From Deltaproteobacteria bacterium (lineage in GTDB: Bacteria > Desulfobacterota > Desulfuromonadia > Desulfuromonadales > BM103), in assembly GCA_024636215.1 (NCBI GenBank), contig JAGXHL010000049.1, positions 97,913 through 161,912 on the forward strand: DNA of 64,000 nt, written 5' to 3'. The notes beneath the pieces are model-generated. The model had not been told where the DNA came from. It worked only from the letters and a program-made list of their open reading frames with translations, and made no database searches. Within the stretch, counting starts at the first letter, position 1. Each line of letters starts with the position of its first letter. A program made the position numbers and the translations under genes. This document shows, one piece after another, positions 16,047 through 25,639 of this stretch.

Positions 16047-19000
16047 TCATGCTGCCTTTGCCTGTGTCCCGGGCTTTTTGAGCATGTAATAGAGTACCGG
16101 AACCGCCATGCGGCTGACCAGCAAAGAGGCGATTTCTCCAAACATCAGGGAGATAGCCAGACCCTGAAAGATCGGATCGGCAAGGATTACCGAGGCCCCG
16201 ACCACCACGGCCAGGGCCGTCAGCAGCATCGGCCGGAAGCGAATGGCTCCGGCTTCAACCACCGCTTCGGCCAGCGGCAGACCGTGCCTGATGCGCAACT
16301 CGATAAAATCTACCAGGATGATTGAGTTACGAACCACAATCCCGGCGCCGGCCATGAAGCCGATCATCGAGGTTGCAGTAAAGAAAGCGCCGAGGGCCCA
16401 GTGGGCCGGCAGAATGCCGATCAGAGAAAAGGGAATCGCTGCCATGACAACCAGTGGTGTGAAATAGTCTTTAAACCAACCGACCATCAACATGTAGATC
16501 AGGATCATCACCGCGCAAAAAGCCAGACCGAGGTCACGAAACACTTCGAGGGTGATATGCCACTCGCCATCCCACTTGATCGATGGCTGCATGGTGTTGA
16601 ATGGCTGCTTGAGGTTGAAGATCTCAACCGCCTCACCATCGCCGCCAAATTCGCTGGCTTCAAGGTCCTCAAGCTGCCGATTCATGTCAAAAATAGCATA
16701 AACCGGGCTCTCAACTTCGCCGGCGACATCTGCGGTGACATAGATCACCGGTTTCAGATTCTTGCGGTAGATCGGCTGTTCGACCACTTGCTCGGTGACC
16801 GTAACCAGTTCCCGCAAGGGCACCAAAGCCCCAGGCGCATTATCATTTAAACCCGGCGCATCACCAGTTGAACCGGGCGCAGTGCCAGTTGCACGAAGTG
16901 ATATGTTCAGGATACTGTCGATGCGCGCCCGCTGGCTTGCCGGCAGCTGCAGGACGACAGCGATGTCCTCCTTGTCGGCCGACTGGTGAAACAAGTCGAT
17001 CGGTAAGCCTTGAACCGCCATCTGCACGGTGCGGGAAATCACCCCTTCGCTGAGGCCGTTGAGCGCGGCCTTCTCCTTGTCGACTTCGAGCAGCAGGCGC
17101 TTATGTTCGGCTTCGCGGTACCAGTCGATATCGACCACACCTGCCGTGCCGGCAAAGATCTCCCTGACCCGTTGCGCCAGCTTGAGACGTTGCTCATCGC
17201 TGCTGCCATAGACCTCGGCGACCAGCGTTGCCAGCACCGGCGGCCCGGGCGGAACTTCCGCGATGGCGACAGCGGCCCCGTATTTTTCGGCTATTTCAGT
17301 GATCTCAGGACGCATGCGTACAGCGATATCGTGACTCTGCAGCGCACGCTTGTCCTTCGGCAGCAGGTTGACCTGGATATCCGCCACGGTTGGTCCGCTG
17401 CGCATGAAATAATGACGGACCAGGCCGTTGAAATTGTACGGTGAGGCCGTGCCGATATAGATCTGGTAATCGGTTGTAGTCGGATCTTCGCGAACCACGG
17501 CTGCCATCTCAAAGGCCACGCGGCTGGTCTGCTCAAGGGTCGAACCTTCCGGCATGTTGAGAATCACCTGGAACTCGCTCTTGTTGTCAAAAGGCAGCAT
17601 CTTGACCTTGACCAGACCAAAATAGACCATGGAAAAACCGCCCAGCAGCAACAGGACAATCGTGGCAAAAAACAAGCTCCGCGCAACAGCACTGCCAAGC
17701 AGTGGGTCCATGGCCCGATGGTAGAGGCGGGTCAGGATATCATCGGCGGCACGATCGTGATCCGGTTGAGCAGACTCTTCATCACCTTCGGGTTGCCGGC
17801 CTTTTTTCAGCAGCCGGATCGCCGCCCAGGGCGTGACGGTGAAAGCGATCAGCAGCGAAAAGATCATCGCCGCCGACGAACCGATCGGAATCGGTCGCAT
17901 GTAGGGGCCCATCAAGCCACCGACAAAGGCCATCGGCAGTATCGCCGCGATCACCGCCCAGGTTGCCAGGATGGTCGGGTTGCCGACCTCGGCCACGGCC
18001 TCGATGGCAATCGTCAACATCGATTTGGCGCGGCCTCCGGGCAGGCGCATGTGACGAACGATATTTTCTACCACCACAATGGCGTCATCAACCAGAATGC
18101 CGATGGAAAAAATCAGCGCAAACAGGGTGATTCGATTCAAAGTGTAGCCGTAGAGATAGAAGACCAGCAGCGTCAGGGCCAGGGTCGTGGGGATCGCCAG
18201 CAAGACCACCAGTGCTTCGCGAAAACCGAGAAAGAAGAAGATCAAAAGTGCGACACCGAAGACCGCGATGCCCATATGGAGCAACAGCTCATTGGATTTT
18301 TCAGCGGCGGTCTCACCGTAGTTGCGGGTGACGCTGACCTTGACGTCAGACGGGATCATGCTGCCCCTGAGGAGGTCGATTTTAGCTTCGACCGCATGGA
18401 CCACATCGATGGCGTTGGTACCGGGGCGCTTTGCCACCGACAGCGTCACCGCCGCTTCTTCGCTCTGTCCGGCTGCGCCGTAGAACACGTAGTTATCAGG
18501 TTCCTGCGGGCCATCGATAATCTCTGCAACATCGTCAAGATAGACCGGATGCCCGGCATGTACGCCGACGACAACACGGCCAATCTCGGCCGCAGAACTG
18601 AGAAACTGTCCGGTCTGCAGCAGCAGCTGATGGTTCAGAGACTCGACCTTGCCGGTGTATTGCTGGGTGTTGGCCTGCTGGAGGGCCGGAACCAGTTGCT
18701 CCGGCGTCAGCTTGCGTGCCGCCAGTCGCAGCGGGTCAAACTCAATCCGCAGCTGCCGCCGGGTGCCGCCGATAAGTTTCGTCTCGGCGACATTGGCAAT
18801 GGTTTTAATTTCATCGTCAACCTGGGCCGCCAGTCGCCGCAGCATGAAATGATCGTAACCGCCACCGTGGAAGGTCAAGGCCAGAATCGGCACATCATCG
18901 ATGGAGTGCGGCTTGACCAGGGGCCGGGAGACACCGGGCGGAATTCGGTCAAAATTGGTGGCCAGCTTCTGGTTGAGGCGCACAATGGCCGTTTCAGCAT

Positions 19001-19331
19001 CCTCCCCGACATAAAACCTGACCACCAGCAGGCTCTGACCGGCCATTGAGGTCGAATAGATGTACTCAACCCCCGGCAGCTCGTAGAGCAGCTTTTCCAT
19101 AGGGATGGTGACCTGCTGCTCAATCTCGGCGGGTGTGGCACCGGCCATGCTGACCAGAACATCGATCATCGGCACCTTGATCTGCGGCTCTTCCTCGCGA
19201 GGCAGCAGATTGATGGCCATCAGACCGAGCAGCATCGAGAAGATGACGATCAGTAAGGTGAGTCTCGAATTGATAAAATATTTGGCGAGCTGCCCGGCAA
19301 AGCCAATTTTTTCGAACTGTGCTTCGCTCAT
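16047..19331 (-). CDS. RND-family efflux permease
   Basis: A 1094-residue inner-membrane proton-driven exporter of the AcrB/CzcA superfamily. The first membrane helix is at about 25-44. Large periplasmic loops follow each half. The proton-relay motif [13 protein letters not shown] holds D415 and D416 in TM4. The second half repeats the fold (TM7 near 555-580). The sequence motif [11 protein letters not shown] (about 44-54) is typical of a branch often annotated as hydrophobic/amphiphilic or multidrug exporter rather than a heavy-metal CzcA. Substrate cannot be fixed. Its start overlaps the adaptor gene by 4 bp. Confidence 0.93.
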   Translation of the reverse strand: MSEAQFEKIGFAGQLAKYFINSRLTLLIVIFSMLLGLMAINLLPREEEPQIKVPMIDVLVSMAGATPAEIEQQVTIPMEKLLYELPGVEYIYSTSMAGQSLLVVRFYVGEDAETAIVRLNQKLATNFDRIPPGVSRPLVKPHSIDDVPILALTFHGGGYDHFMLRRLAAQVDDEIKTIANVAETKLIGGTRRQLRIEFDPLRLAARKLTPEQLVPALQQANTQQYTGKVESLNHQLLLQTGQFLSSAAEIGRVVVGVHAGHPVYLDDVAEIIDGPQEPDNYVFYGAAGQSEEAAVTLSVAKRPGTNAIDVVHAVEAKIDLLRGSMIPSDVKVSVTRNYGETAAEKSNELLLHMGIAVFGVALLIFFFLGFREALVVLLAIPTTLALTLLVFYLYGYTLNRITLFALIFSIGILVDDAIVVVENIVRHMRLPGGRAKSMLTIAIEAVAEVGNPTILATWAVIAAILPMAFVGGLMGPYMRPIPIGSSAAMIFSLLIAFTVTPWAAIRLLKKGRQPEGDEESAQPDHDRAADDILTRLYHRAMDPLLGSAVARSLFFATIVLLLLGGFSMVYFGLVKVKMLPFDNKSEFQVILNMPEGSTLEQTSRVAFEMAAVVREDPTTTDYQIYIGTASPYNFNGLVRHYFMRSGPTVADIQVNLLPKDKRALQSHDIAVRMRPEITEIAEKYGAAVAIAEVPPGPPVLATLVAEVYGSSDEQRLKLAQRVREIFAGTAGVVDIDWYREAEHKRLLLEVDKEKAALNGLSEGVISRTVQMAVQGLPIDLFHQSADKEDIAVVLQLPASQRARIDSILNISLRATGTAPGSTGDAPGLNDNAPGALVPLRELVTVTEQVVEQPIYRKNLKPVIYVTADVAGEVESPVYAIFDMNRQLEDLEASEFGGDGEAVEIFNLKQPFNTMQPSIKWDGEWHITLEVFRDLGLAFCAVMILIYMLMVGWFKDYFTPLVVMAAIPFSLIGILPAHWALGAFFTATSMIGFMAGAGIVVRNSIILVDFIELRIRHGLPLAEAVVEAGAIRFRPMLLTALAVVVGASVILADPIFQGLAISLMFGEIASLLVSRMAVPVLYYMLKKPGTQAKAA

Positions 19332-20371
19332 TGTGCCGCCCTGTCCGTGATCACCTTAAGGGGTTGACCATCCTGTAGTGCATCGTTTGCGTCGATCACA
19401 ATCTGCTCGCCGGCTTGCAGACCGGAAAGAACTTCGCTGCGGCCAGCAAACTCCGCACCGATTCGGACCAGACGCATGCGGGCCAGACCCTGTTCGGCCA
19501 CAAAAACCTGTTGCAATTGTCCCTTTTTCCTGAGGGCACTGCTGTTAATCAGCAAAGCTGTCGCCTGATTGTCAACCAGGGCGACCCGGGCAAACTGGCC
19601 GCTATGCAAGCGTGGATCAGGGGGGAGCATCAATTTGACTTGAGTGGTTCGCGAAGCCGGTTCAACGGTTGGCGAGATTTCCCGGATCTGCGCCTTAAGG
19701 CTCAACTCGGCTGCCGGCACTGTCAACGGCAGACGGCTCTCGAGGGCTAAAGGAAATGCCAGGCCCTCGGGAACCTGGATGACGACTTCAAGTTCTGAAC
19801 CGTTTTCCAGCTTCAAGAGAGGAACGCCTGGTGAAGCCTGGTCACCGACGTCGACCGGCTTGCCGGTTACGATGCCTGCGAAGGGCGCACGTATTTGCGT
19901 ATAACCGAGGATCGTTTGGGCTTCACGGTAGGCCGCCGCATTGATTTCTACCAGCTCGGTGAGTGTTTTGACCTTGGTGCGGGTCGAAGCATTGACCTGC
20001 AGCAACTGGGTCTCCCGTGCCAGGTTGCGCCGTGCCTGAGCGAGTTGGGTCTCGGCCTGCTGAGCCCGGGCGTTGATTTCGGCGGCAGCAATTTTTACCA
20101 GCAAGTCGCCCTTTTTGACCTGTGAACCGATCTGCACCGGCAGTTTCTCAATCTGACCAGAGACACGTGCCGAAATCGTGATCTGTTCAACCGCCTGCAG
20201 GGTTCCAGCCAGTTCAACCTGTATGGGCACCTCGCTCAGGGCGAGCGTTTCGACCTCAACCTCAAGCGGAGGCAGAGAGGTGGCGACTGGTTTCTCCAGA
20301 GGCTCATTGCAGCCGGAGAGCATCAACAGGGATAACAGGCTTAAAAACAGGCAACTTTTGTTTAGAATCAT
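19328..20371 (-). CDS. RND efflux periplasmic adaptor (membrane fusion) lipoprotein
   Basis: A 347-residue adaptor linking the RND pump to TolC. The signal ends in a lipobox LSGC with C21 as the lipidated residue. A lipoyl/hairpin region (about 60-180) includes [20 protein letters not shown] and a helical hairpin. Beta-barrel and membrane-proximal domains follow. The start follows GGAGAATC. It overlaps both the tolC gene (4 bp) and the permease gene (4 bp), so all three subunits are translated from one message. Confidence 0.93.
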   Translation of the reverse strand: MILNKSCLFLSLLSLLMLSGCNEPLEKPVATSLPPLEVEVETLALSEVPIQVELAGTLQAVEQITISARVSGQIEKLPVQIGSQVKKGDLLVKIAAAEINARAQQAETQLAQARRNLARETQLLQVNASTRTKVKTLTELVEINAAAYREAQTILGYTQIRAPFAGIVTGKPVDVGDQASPGVPLLKLENGSELEVVIQVPEGLAFPLALESRLPLTVPAAELSLKAQIREISPTVEPASRTTQVKLMLPPDPRLHSGQFARVALVDNQATALLINSSALRKKGQLQQVFVAEQGLARMRLVRIGAEFAGRSEVLSGLQAGEQIVIDANDALQDGQPLKVITDRAAQ

Positions 20372-21732
20372 GGCTGATTCTCCATGCTGGTGGTCTGGTT
20401 GAGGTCGTCGGCATATTGCGGCAAACCCGCCGCGCGGCGCAGGTCTGCGATGGCGATCTGCACGGCGGAGGACGCAAGGGCATGACGAACCCGTGCCTCT
20501 GTCAAGCGATTCTCGCTATCAATCAGCTCGGAGATCAAAAGCACCCCGGCACGGAAACGGGCCTGGGATAAACTTTCACTTTCGACAGCCTGCTCGACGG
20601 TTTTCTGCGTGACATGTTGCCGCTGCCGGGCCAGAGCCAGGGCTAATTGCGCCTGGGTCACTTCAAGGCCAAGCGCAAGCTCCAGCTTCTTCTGCTCGGC
20701 GCGCAAACCACCGAGTCGGGCTTCAGACAGGGCAATGTCTGCGCGAGACTGATAACCATCGAACAGTTTGAAGTTTAAATTAACACCGGCCATCCAGGAG
20801 TCGCCGCTACCATCCAGAACCGTGCCCTGGTCGTGCTGGTAACGAGCAAAACCGTCAAGAGTCGGCAGGCGCGTACCGCGGGCCGCAACCAACTCTGCTT
20901 CTGCGGCCTCAATGGCTGCGGTCAATTGCCTTAACTCAGGGCGCTGGCGCGGATCGGCAGCTGCTGGCAGGCTCGGCTGTTCTGCGTCATCGAGCTCAAG
21001 CTTCAGATCGTCACCAAGCAGGCCCAGCAGCGTCAGAAAAATCCTTCTGGCCAGTTCCAGATTATGTTGCGCCTGAATCAGGTTTTCCATGGCCAGGGTT
21101 TTCTCCACTTCAAGATTCAGCAGGTCAAGCTTGAGGAGATCGCCTGCGTCATAACGGGCCTGGGCAATCGACAGCGAGGAGGTGATCGCCTCCAGCGCCT
21201 TCTGTCGTGCCTGCAATAGCTTGCCCGCTTCGTTAACGCGCTGATACGCTCGGAAGACTTCGAATTCAAGCTTCAGGCGGACCGTCTCACTTGCAGCGGC
21301 GGAGAGGTCGACCCCGGCTTTGGCAGCATTTTTGCGCGCCTGGTCCTGGCCACCGTTGTAGAAGCGATACTCTATGCCAACGCCCAGTCCGAGGTTGTCC
21401 GTACGCCCGGGATTGTTAAAGTCGATCGCCGAAGAAAATTCCCCCTGGTTGAGAATATTGCCAAAGGAATGCATCGGGTTATTGGTCTGGCTGTAGTTGC
21501 CAAAGAGTTCGATGCGGGGATAAAAGCTCGCAGAAGACTTCTGCAGCAAGGCCTCAGCCTCGATCATTCGCTGCGTGGCCAATTGGCTGTCCGGGCTGTT
21601 CTGCCTGGCAAAGCTGATGGCCTGCCGTGAAGTCCAGGTCCCGGGTAGTTCTGAACCGGCGGCAAACACAGGCAGATTGAGCAGCAGGGCCAGAAGAAGA
21701 GAACAGAGTTGCTTAGCTGTCTTAGCTGTCAT
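20368..21732 (-). CDS. TolC-family outer-membrane efflux protein
   Basis: A 454-residue outer-membrane channel. A signal peptide of about 24 residues ends at VFAAG. Two internally related halves each have long helices rich in Ala, Leu, Gln and Glu, with the usual QAELAL/ARYDAGD and ARFRAGVLL repeats at about 200 and 405. First gene of the tolC-adaptor-RND-DUF2892-C_GCAxxG cluster. The promoter should lie in the 370-bp divergent region shared with dctP. Confidence 0.9.
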   Translation of the reverse strand: MTAKTAKQLCSLLLALLLNLPVFAAGSELPGTWTSRQAISFARQNSPDSQLATQRMIEAEALLQKSSASFYPRIELFGNYSQTNNPMHSFGNILNQGEFSSAIDFNNPGRTDNLGLGVGIEYRFYNGGQDQARKNAAKAGVDLSAAASETVRLKLEFEVFRAYQRVNEAGKLLQARQKALEAITSSLSIAQARYDAGDLLKLDLLNLEVEKTLAMENLIQAQHNLELARRIFLTLLGLLGDDLKLELDDAEQPSLPAAADPRQRPELRQLTAAIEAAEAELVAARGTRLPTLDGFARYQHDQGTVLDGSGDSWMAGVNLNFKLFDGYQSRADIALSEARLGGLRAEQKKLELALGLEVTQAQLALALARQRQHVTQKTVEQAVESESLSQARFRAGVLLISELIDSENRLTEARVRHALASSAVQIAIADLRRAAGLPQYADDLNQTTSMENQP

Positions 21733-22104
21733 TGTCTTGCCTGTCGTTTTCCTGTTGCTTGCCTGTCATTGGTGGCCTTGACGATTCTGAATGCAGAGAT
21801 GCCTACAACATTCAAATAAACATATATATGGTTATTCTATTTACGTCAACCTTGAAGGTTAATAATAGCACGCAATTGGCTTTTTTTAATCTGAGGCAGA
21901 GAAAGAAAGGACGCTTTTCCTGAGCGATTGCCTTGCTGCTGGCTGTTAAAGGGCTGAATTATTGGCTTTGCAGTGTTGAATACTTGGCTAACCTCGTGTT
22001 TCCTATAAAAAAATTGAAATAAAACACGGTTTGCTTTAAGATGCGCATTCCAAACATTGTCTTACAGGTTATTTTTAACCTCAATTTCTTAAGGAGTGGC
22101 GCTC
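21733..22104. promoter_or_regulatory. Divergent intergenic region between tolC and dctP
   Basis: An AT-rich stretch that must hold promoters for both flanking operons. A 13-bp palindrome AACCTT-G-AAGGTT lies at 21848-21860 and could be an operator. A weak sigma-54-like match, CTGGCTG-N5-GGGCT (21939-21955), has the right 12-nt spacing but a poor -12 element. The dctP ribosome binding site AAGGAG is at 22091-22096. Confidence 0.4.
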
Positions 22105-23154
22105 ATGAAACGTTTGTCTCTGTTGGTTATGGCTCTCTGTCTCACCCTGATTGTCGGTGTTTCCGCCGGCTTCGCTGCAGAAGAAAAGAAAGACCCCCTG
22201 GCGGCCTGGAAGCCCAAGTTTGATCCCAGCGGCGCCGAATACACCTACATCCTCTCCAATATCTCGCATCCGGTTATCGAGGGCGTCGGCGCCGGCTACC
22301 GCATTCGTGACCGCGTCTGGGAAGCCTCCAAAGGTCGCCTCTATGTAGACTTCCGCCCCCTGGCCCAGCTCGGCGGCGAGAAGGACGTTATCAACAAACT
22401 CAAACTCGGTGCCGTCCACGGCATGTTGAGCTCCTCGGTGGCGGCACAGAATGTTGCCGACACCCTCGGTATCGTCAACATGCCTTACGTGGTCGACACC
22501 TTCGACAAGCTCGACAAATTCCGCAACACTCCGGAACTCTGGCAGCCTTTTACTGAAAGCGCTCTGAAGAACGGCATCATGACGGTCGACGTCACCGGTT
22601 ACGGGCCTTACGGCTGGGCCACCACCACCCCGGTCAAAAGCATAGAAGATGCCAGATCGATTAACTTCCGGATTGCCGAAGCTCCGCTCAACGCGGACTT
22701 CTACAAGGCATGGGGCATGAAATTTACGGTCATGCCATGGCCGGACGTGCCCCAGGCTTTGCAGACCGGCGTTATCACCGGCCTTGATCACACAGCCATC
22801 GTCTGCAACATCACCAAGAAATTCACCATTGCCAAGAACTTTACCGAGCTTGACTATGCCCAGGGTCTTTTCATCCACCTGATGAACAAGCGCTGGTTCG
22901 ACAAGCTGCCGGAAGATCTGCAGAAGATTCTGATGACCGCGATCCAGGAAGAAAGTGCTGCAACCCGTGAATTGACCCGCAAGCAACATGATGAGCAGGT
23001 CGCCAAAGCCAAGGAAGAGGGCGTCACGTTCCATAAACTGTCCGATGCTGAAAAACAGCAGTTAATCGATGAAATCGCGCCTATCTATGAGAAGTGGGGT
23101 GAGAAGATCGGCATGGATTATTTCAAAAAAGTGCAGGCTGCGCTCGGCAATTGA
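22105..23154 (+). CDS. dctP: TRAP transporter substrate-binding protein DctP
   Basis: Periplasmic receptor of a tripartite ATP-independent transporter, 349 residues. Residues 1-26 are a signal peptide ending in FA-AEE. The DctP fold is recognisable through GAVHGMLSSS, the SIEDARSINFRIAE segment (about 180-193) with the conserved ligand-binding arginine, and PQALQTGVITGLDH. The start at 22105 has AAGGAG 8 nt upstream. An in-frame GTG at 22096 overlaps that site and is rejected. An unusual opening (DPLAAWKPKFDPSGAEYTY) suggests a non-C4-dicarboxylate branch, so the substrate is unknown. A terminator separates it from the permease genes. Confidence 0.9.
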   Translation: MKRLSLLVMALCLTLIVGVSAGFAAEEKKDPLAAWKPKFDPSGAEYTYILSNISHPVIEGVGAGYRIRDRVWEASKGRLYVDFRPLAQLGGEKDVINKLKLGAVHGMLSSSVAAQNVADTLGIVNMPYVVDTFDKLDKFRNTPELWQPFTESALKNGIMTVDVTGYGPYGWATTTPVKSIEDARSINFRIAEAPLNADFYKAWGMKFTVMPWPDVPQALQTGVITGLDHTAIVCNITKKFTIAKNFTELDYAQGLFIHLMNKRWFDKLPEDLQKILMTAIQEESAATRELTRKQHDEQVAKAKEEGVTFHKLSDAEKQQLIDEIAPIYEKWGEKIGMDYFKKVQAALGN

Positions 23155-23181
23155 TTCTTGATACAAAAACAGCTATGATCT

Positions 23182-23217
23182 GCGGCCGGGGAGAGACTCT
23201 CTTCCCGGTCGCTTTTT
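23182..23217 (+). terminator. Strong terminator or attenuator between dctP and dctQ
   Basis: A 14-bp stem (23182-23195 with 23199-23212, two G-T wobbles, loop ACT) is followed by five T residues. It lies 27 bp after dctP and 94 bp before dctQ. Partial read-through would give an excess of the binding protein over the permease, the usual need of a binding-protein transporter. Confidence 0.85.
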
Positions 23218-23311
23218 GTGCAGGACCGTCGCACAGGGCGAAGCCAACAATATCTTTCCAGCGTCCATAAACAGGGGTTTCTGTTGTCCGCGCCACGCGC
23301 ACTCTGAGCCT

Positions 23312-23833
23312 ATGAAAAAATTTATCTATTACATTCATCGAGTGTTCGCTTTCGTCGAGGACTGGAGCCTGTTTGCGACGGTCATGGTTGCCCTGACCGT
23401 GGCAATTGCCAATGTCGCCTTGCGCAAGCTGACCAACGACGTCAACCTCTACTGGTCAGATGAAGTGGTGCGTAAAACCATCTTCTTCACCACCTATGTC
23501 GGTTGTATCGCGGCGATCCGCAACCGTTCGCTGATTCGTATCGATGCTTTGCCACAGCTCCTGCCCTTCCTGAAGAAGCCGCTCACCGTCTTCAGTCATA
23601 TCGGTGTGCTGGTCTTTGCCGGCTTCATGATCAAGCTCGGTTATTCCCTGACCGAGATGGTCTATCACGATGAATATGCCAAAACGGCATCCCTGCAGAT
23701 CCCCGAATGGTATTTCTACGCGGTGCTGCCGATCATGGGCGTGATGATGTTCATTCGCACCCTGATCATCATGGTTGAAGACTGGTTCGGCATCAAGCTG
23801 TGCGAGCCTCCCATCGAAAACAAGGTGTCCTGA
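23312..23833 (+). CDS. dctQ: TRAP transporter small permease DctQ
   Basis: A 173-residue membrane protein with four predicted helices (about 20-38, 55-75, 90-112, 132-152), the DctQ pattern. The motif WSDEVVRKTIFFTTYVG matches the conserved region of the small subunit. The start at 23312 (MKKFIYYIH) is chosen because the upstream in-frame residues look non-membranous and cross the dctP-dctQ spacer. The ribosome binding site is weak. Its stop overlaps the dctM start (ATGA), so the two permease subunits are coupled. Confidence 0.88.
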   Translation: MKKFIYYIHRVFAFVEDWSLFATVMVALTVAIANVALRKLTNDVNLYWSDEVVRKTIFFTTYVGCIAAIRNRSLIRIDALPQLLPFLKKPLTVFSHIGVLVFAGFMIKLGYSLTEMVYHDEYAKTASLQIPEWYFYAVLPIMGVMMFIRTLIIMVEDWFGIKLCEPPIENKVS

Positions 23834-25125
23834 TGGAAACCAATCACCTTATCATCGGGGCGCTGCTGATCGGCGGCCTGGCCTCAACCCTCCCGGTTTT
23901 CATGGCGCTCTTTTTTACCGGCATGGTCGGCCTGGTCTGGATTGCCGGCATCGATCCTCAGATCGTCATCGAAGTTCTCTACCGCAGCATGGACAAATTC
24001 GCCCTGATCGTCGTGCTTTTCTTCGTCCTCTGCGGCAACATCATGACCACCGGCAGCATCGTCTCAAAACTGATCAAGACGGCGAACTGCATGGTGGGCT
24101 TCCTGCCGGGCGGTCTGGCCATGGCCGGAATCCTGGCGTGCGGCTTCTTCGGCGCCATTTCCGGCTCCACGGTGGCGACGGTGGTCGCCATCGGCGGCTT
24201 TATGATTCCCGCTCTCCTTGAGAATAATTACGACGAGAAATTTTCTGTCGGGGTCATGACCACGGCTCCAATCCTCGGTGTGATTATCCCGCCGTCGATT
24301 GCGATGATCCTCTATGCCATGGTCACCAATGACCCCCTCGAAGCGCTGTTTTTGACCGGCTTCGTTCCCGGCCTCCTGATCATGTTCTTCATGTCCCTTT
24401 ACGCATACTTCTTCTGCAAACGCCGGGACGCGGTGACCATGCCGAAGCCGAGCCGGCAGGAAGTGCTGGCCACCCTGCGCGAAAGCTTCTGGGCTCTGAT
24501 GCTGCCGGTGCTGATTTTCGGTGGTATCTACTCCGGCTACTTTACTGCCAACGAAGCGGCCGTGGTCGCCTGCTTCTATGCTTTTGTGGTTGAGCTCTTC
24601 ATTCACCGTGATCTCAATCTCCGGGATATCAAAGGTGTGGTCATCTCTTCCGCGATCACCTCATCAACCCTGCTTGTGATTGTCGCCGGCGCCTCGGTCT
24701 TTGGTGAGTACCTGACCTTTGAGCAGATCCCGGGACAGATCGCCAACGCCGTCGTTGCCAATATTCAGACCCCCTGGGTGTTTCTGCTCACGGTCAATAT
24801 CCTGCTGCTGATTATTGGTATGTTCATGGATATTATTTCCGCCACCCTGATCCTGACGCCGATCTTTCTCCCCCTGCTCAGCCGCTTCGGTATTGACAGT
24901 ATGCATTTCGGCCTGCTCATGACCTTGAACCTGGGCATCGGCTACTGCACGCCGCCGCTCGGCGTCAGCCTCTACATTTCCGGAGCGGTTGCCGATCGCG
25001 ATCTGATTTATGTTTCCAAGGCGGTGCTGCCGTTTCTGTTGATTCAGATTGCTATCCTGATGCTGTTGACCTTCTGGCCCGACCTGGTACTCTTCCTGCC
25101 AAACTGGGTGTATCCGTCATCCTAA
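23833..25125 (+). CDS. dctM: TRAP transporter large permease DctM
   Basis: A 430-residue membrane protein with about 12 helices. It has the DctM-type motifs GSTVATVVAIGGFMIP (about 114-129) and IIPPSIAMILYA (about 153-164), and a second half starting near ANEAAVVACFYA. It carries out sodium-coupled uptake with DctQ. The start codon overlaps the dctQ stop. The substrate is not evident. The universal stress protein gene follows at 61 bp. Confidence 0.92.
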   Translation: METNHLIIGALLIGGLASTLPVFMALFFTGMVGLVWIAGIDPQIVIEVLYRSMDKFALIVVLFFVLCGNIMTTGSIVSKLIKTANCMVGFLPGGLAMAGILACGFFGAISGSTVATVVAIGGFMIPALLENNYDEKFSVGVMTTAPILGVIIPPSIAMILYAMVTNDPLEALFLTGFVPGLLIMFFMSLYAYFFCKRRDAVTMPKPSRQEVLATLRESFWALMLPVLIFGGIYSGYFTANEAAVVACFYAFVVELFIHRDLNLRDIKGVVISSAITSSTLLVIVAGASVFGEYLTFEQIPGQIANAVVANIQTPWVFLLTVNILLLIIGMFMDIISATLILTPIFLPLLSRFGIDSMHFGLLMTLNLGIGYCTPPLGVSLYISGAVADRDLIYVSKAVLPFLLIQIAILMLLTFWPDLVLFLPNWVYPSS

Positions 25126-25186
25126 AAGACAGTTGGCTTTTGCTTTGCAATTTTTTCACAAAAAAGCTTAAGAGGTCTTGATAACA

Positions 25187-25609
25187 ATGAAAATCCTGAT
25201 TCCGGTCGATGGTTCCGATACCGCAGGACGCACGCTGGAAAAAATCGTGGCCTCGAAAGAGCGCTTGCCGAGAGAGTTGACGCTGCTGCATGTTGTCGAT
25301 GTCGACAAATTGGCCTACCGCATGATTCCTGATTTTCAGATCGACATGGTGCGTAAAAATGCCGGCAAAGCCGGCCAGCAGGTGCTTGACAGCAAAGCTG
25401 CCATTTTGGAAGAAGCCGGCTTCAGCATAAATGCCCGTCTCGAATTCGGTTCGCCCCGGCAGACGATCTGCAAAATCGCCAACAGCGAGGGTTTTCAGCT
25501 CATGATCATCGGTCGGCGCGAAAGCAGCGGTGAAATCCGCGATGTCCTGTTCGGCTCGGTGGCCAATTACGTTCTCCACAATGTCGCCTGTCCTGTCCTG
25601 CTCTTCTGA
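25187..25609 (+). CDS. Universal stress protein (UspA family)
   Basis: A 140-residue single Usp domain. It starts MKILIPVDGSDTAGRTLEK. The nucleotide-loop motif G-x2-G-x9-G-S/T is only partly kept: the sequence near residue 113 reads GRRESSGEIRDVLFGSVAN, with GSVANYV matching the usual GSVS..V. The start at 25187 follows AGAGG. A TTG nine bases upstream is rejected. Usp genes often follow TRAP transporter genes, as here, and can regulate them, but that role is inference. Confidence 0.88.
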   Translation: MKILIPVDGSDTAGRTLEKIVASKERLPRELTLLHVVDVDKLAYRMIPDFQIDMVRKNAGKAGQQVLDSKAAILEEAGFSINARLEFGSPRQTICKIANSEGFQLMIIGRRESSGEIRDVLFGSVANYVLHNVACPVLLF

Positions 25610-25639
25610 GCGTCCCTGCTCATTTTTACAGGGTGATTT

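Noticed and set aside
21939..21956. Sigma-54 promoter for dctP
   Set aside because: The spacing is right, but the -12 element GGGCT and -24 element TGGCTG are both weak, so I did not call it.
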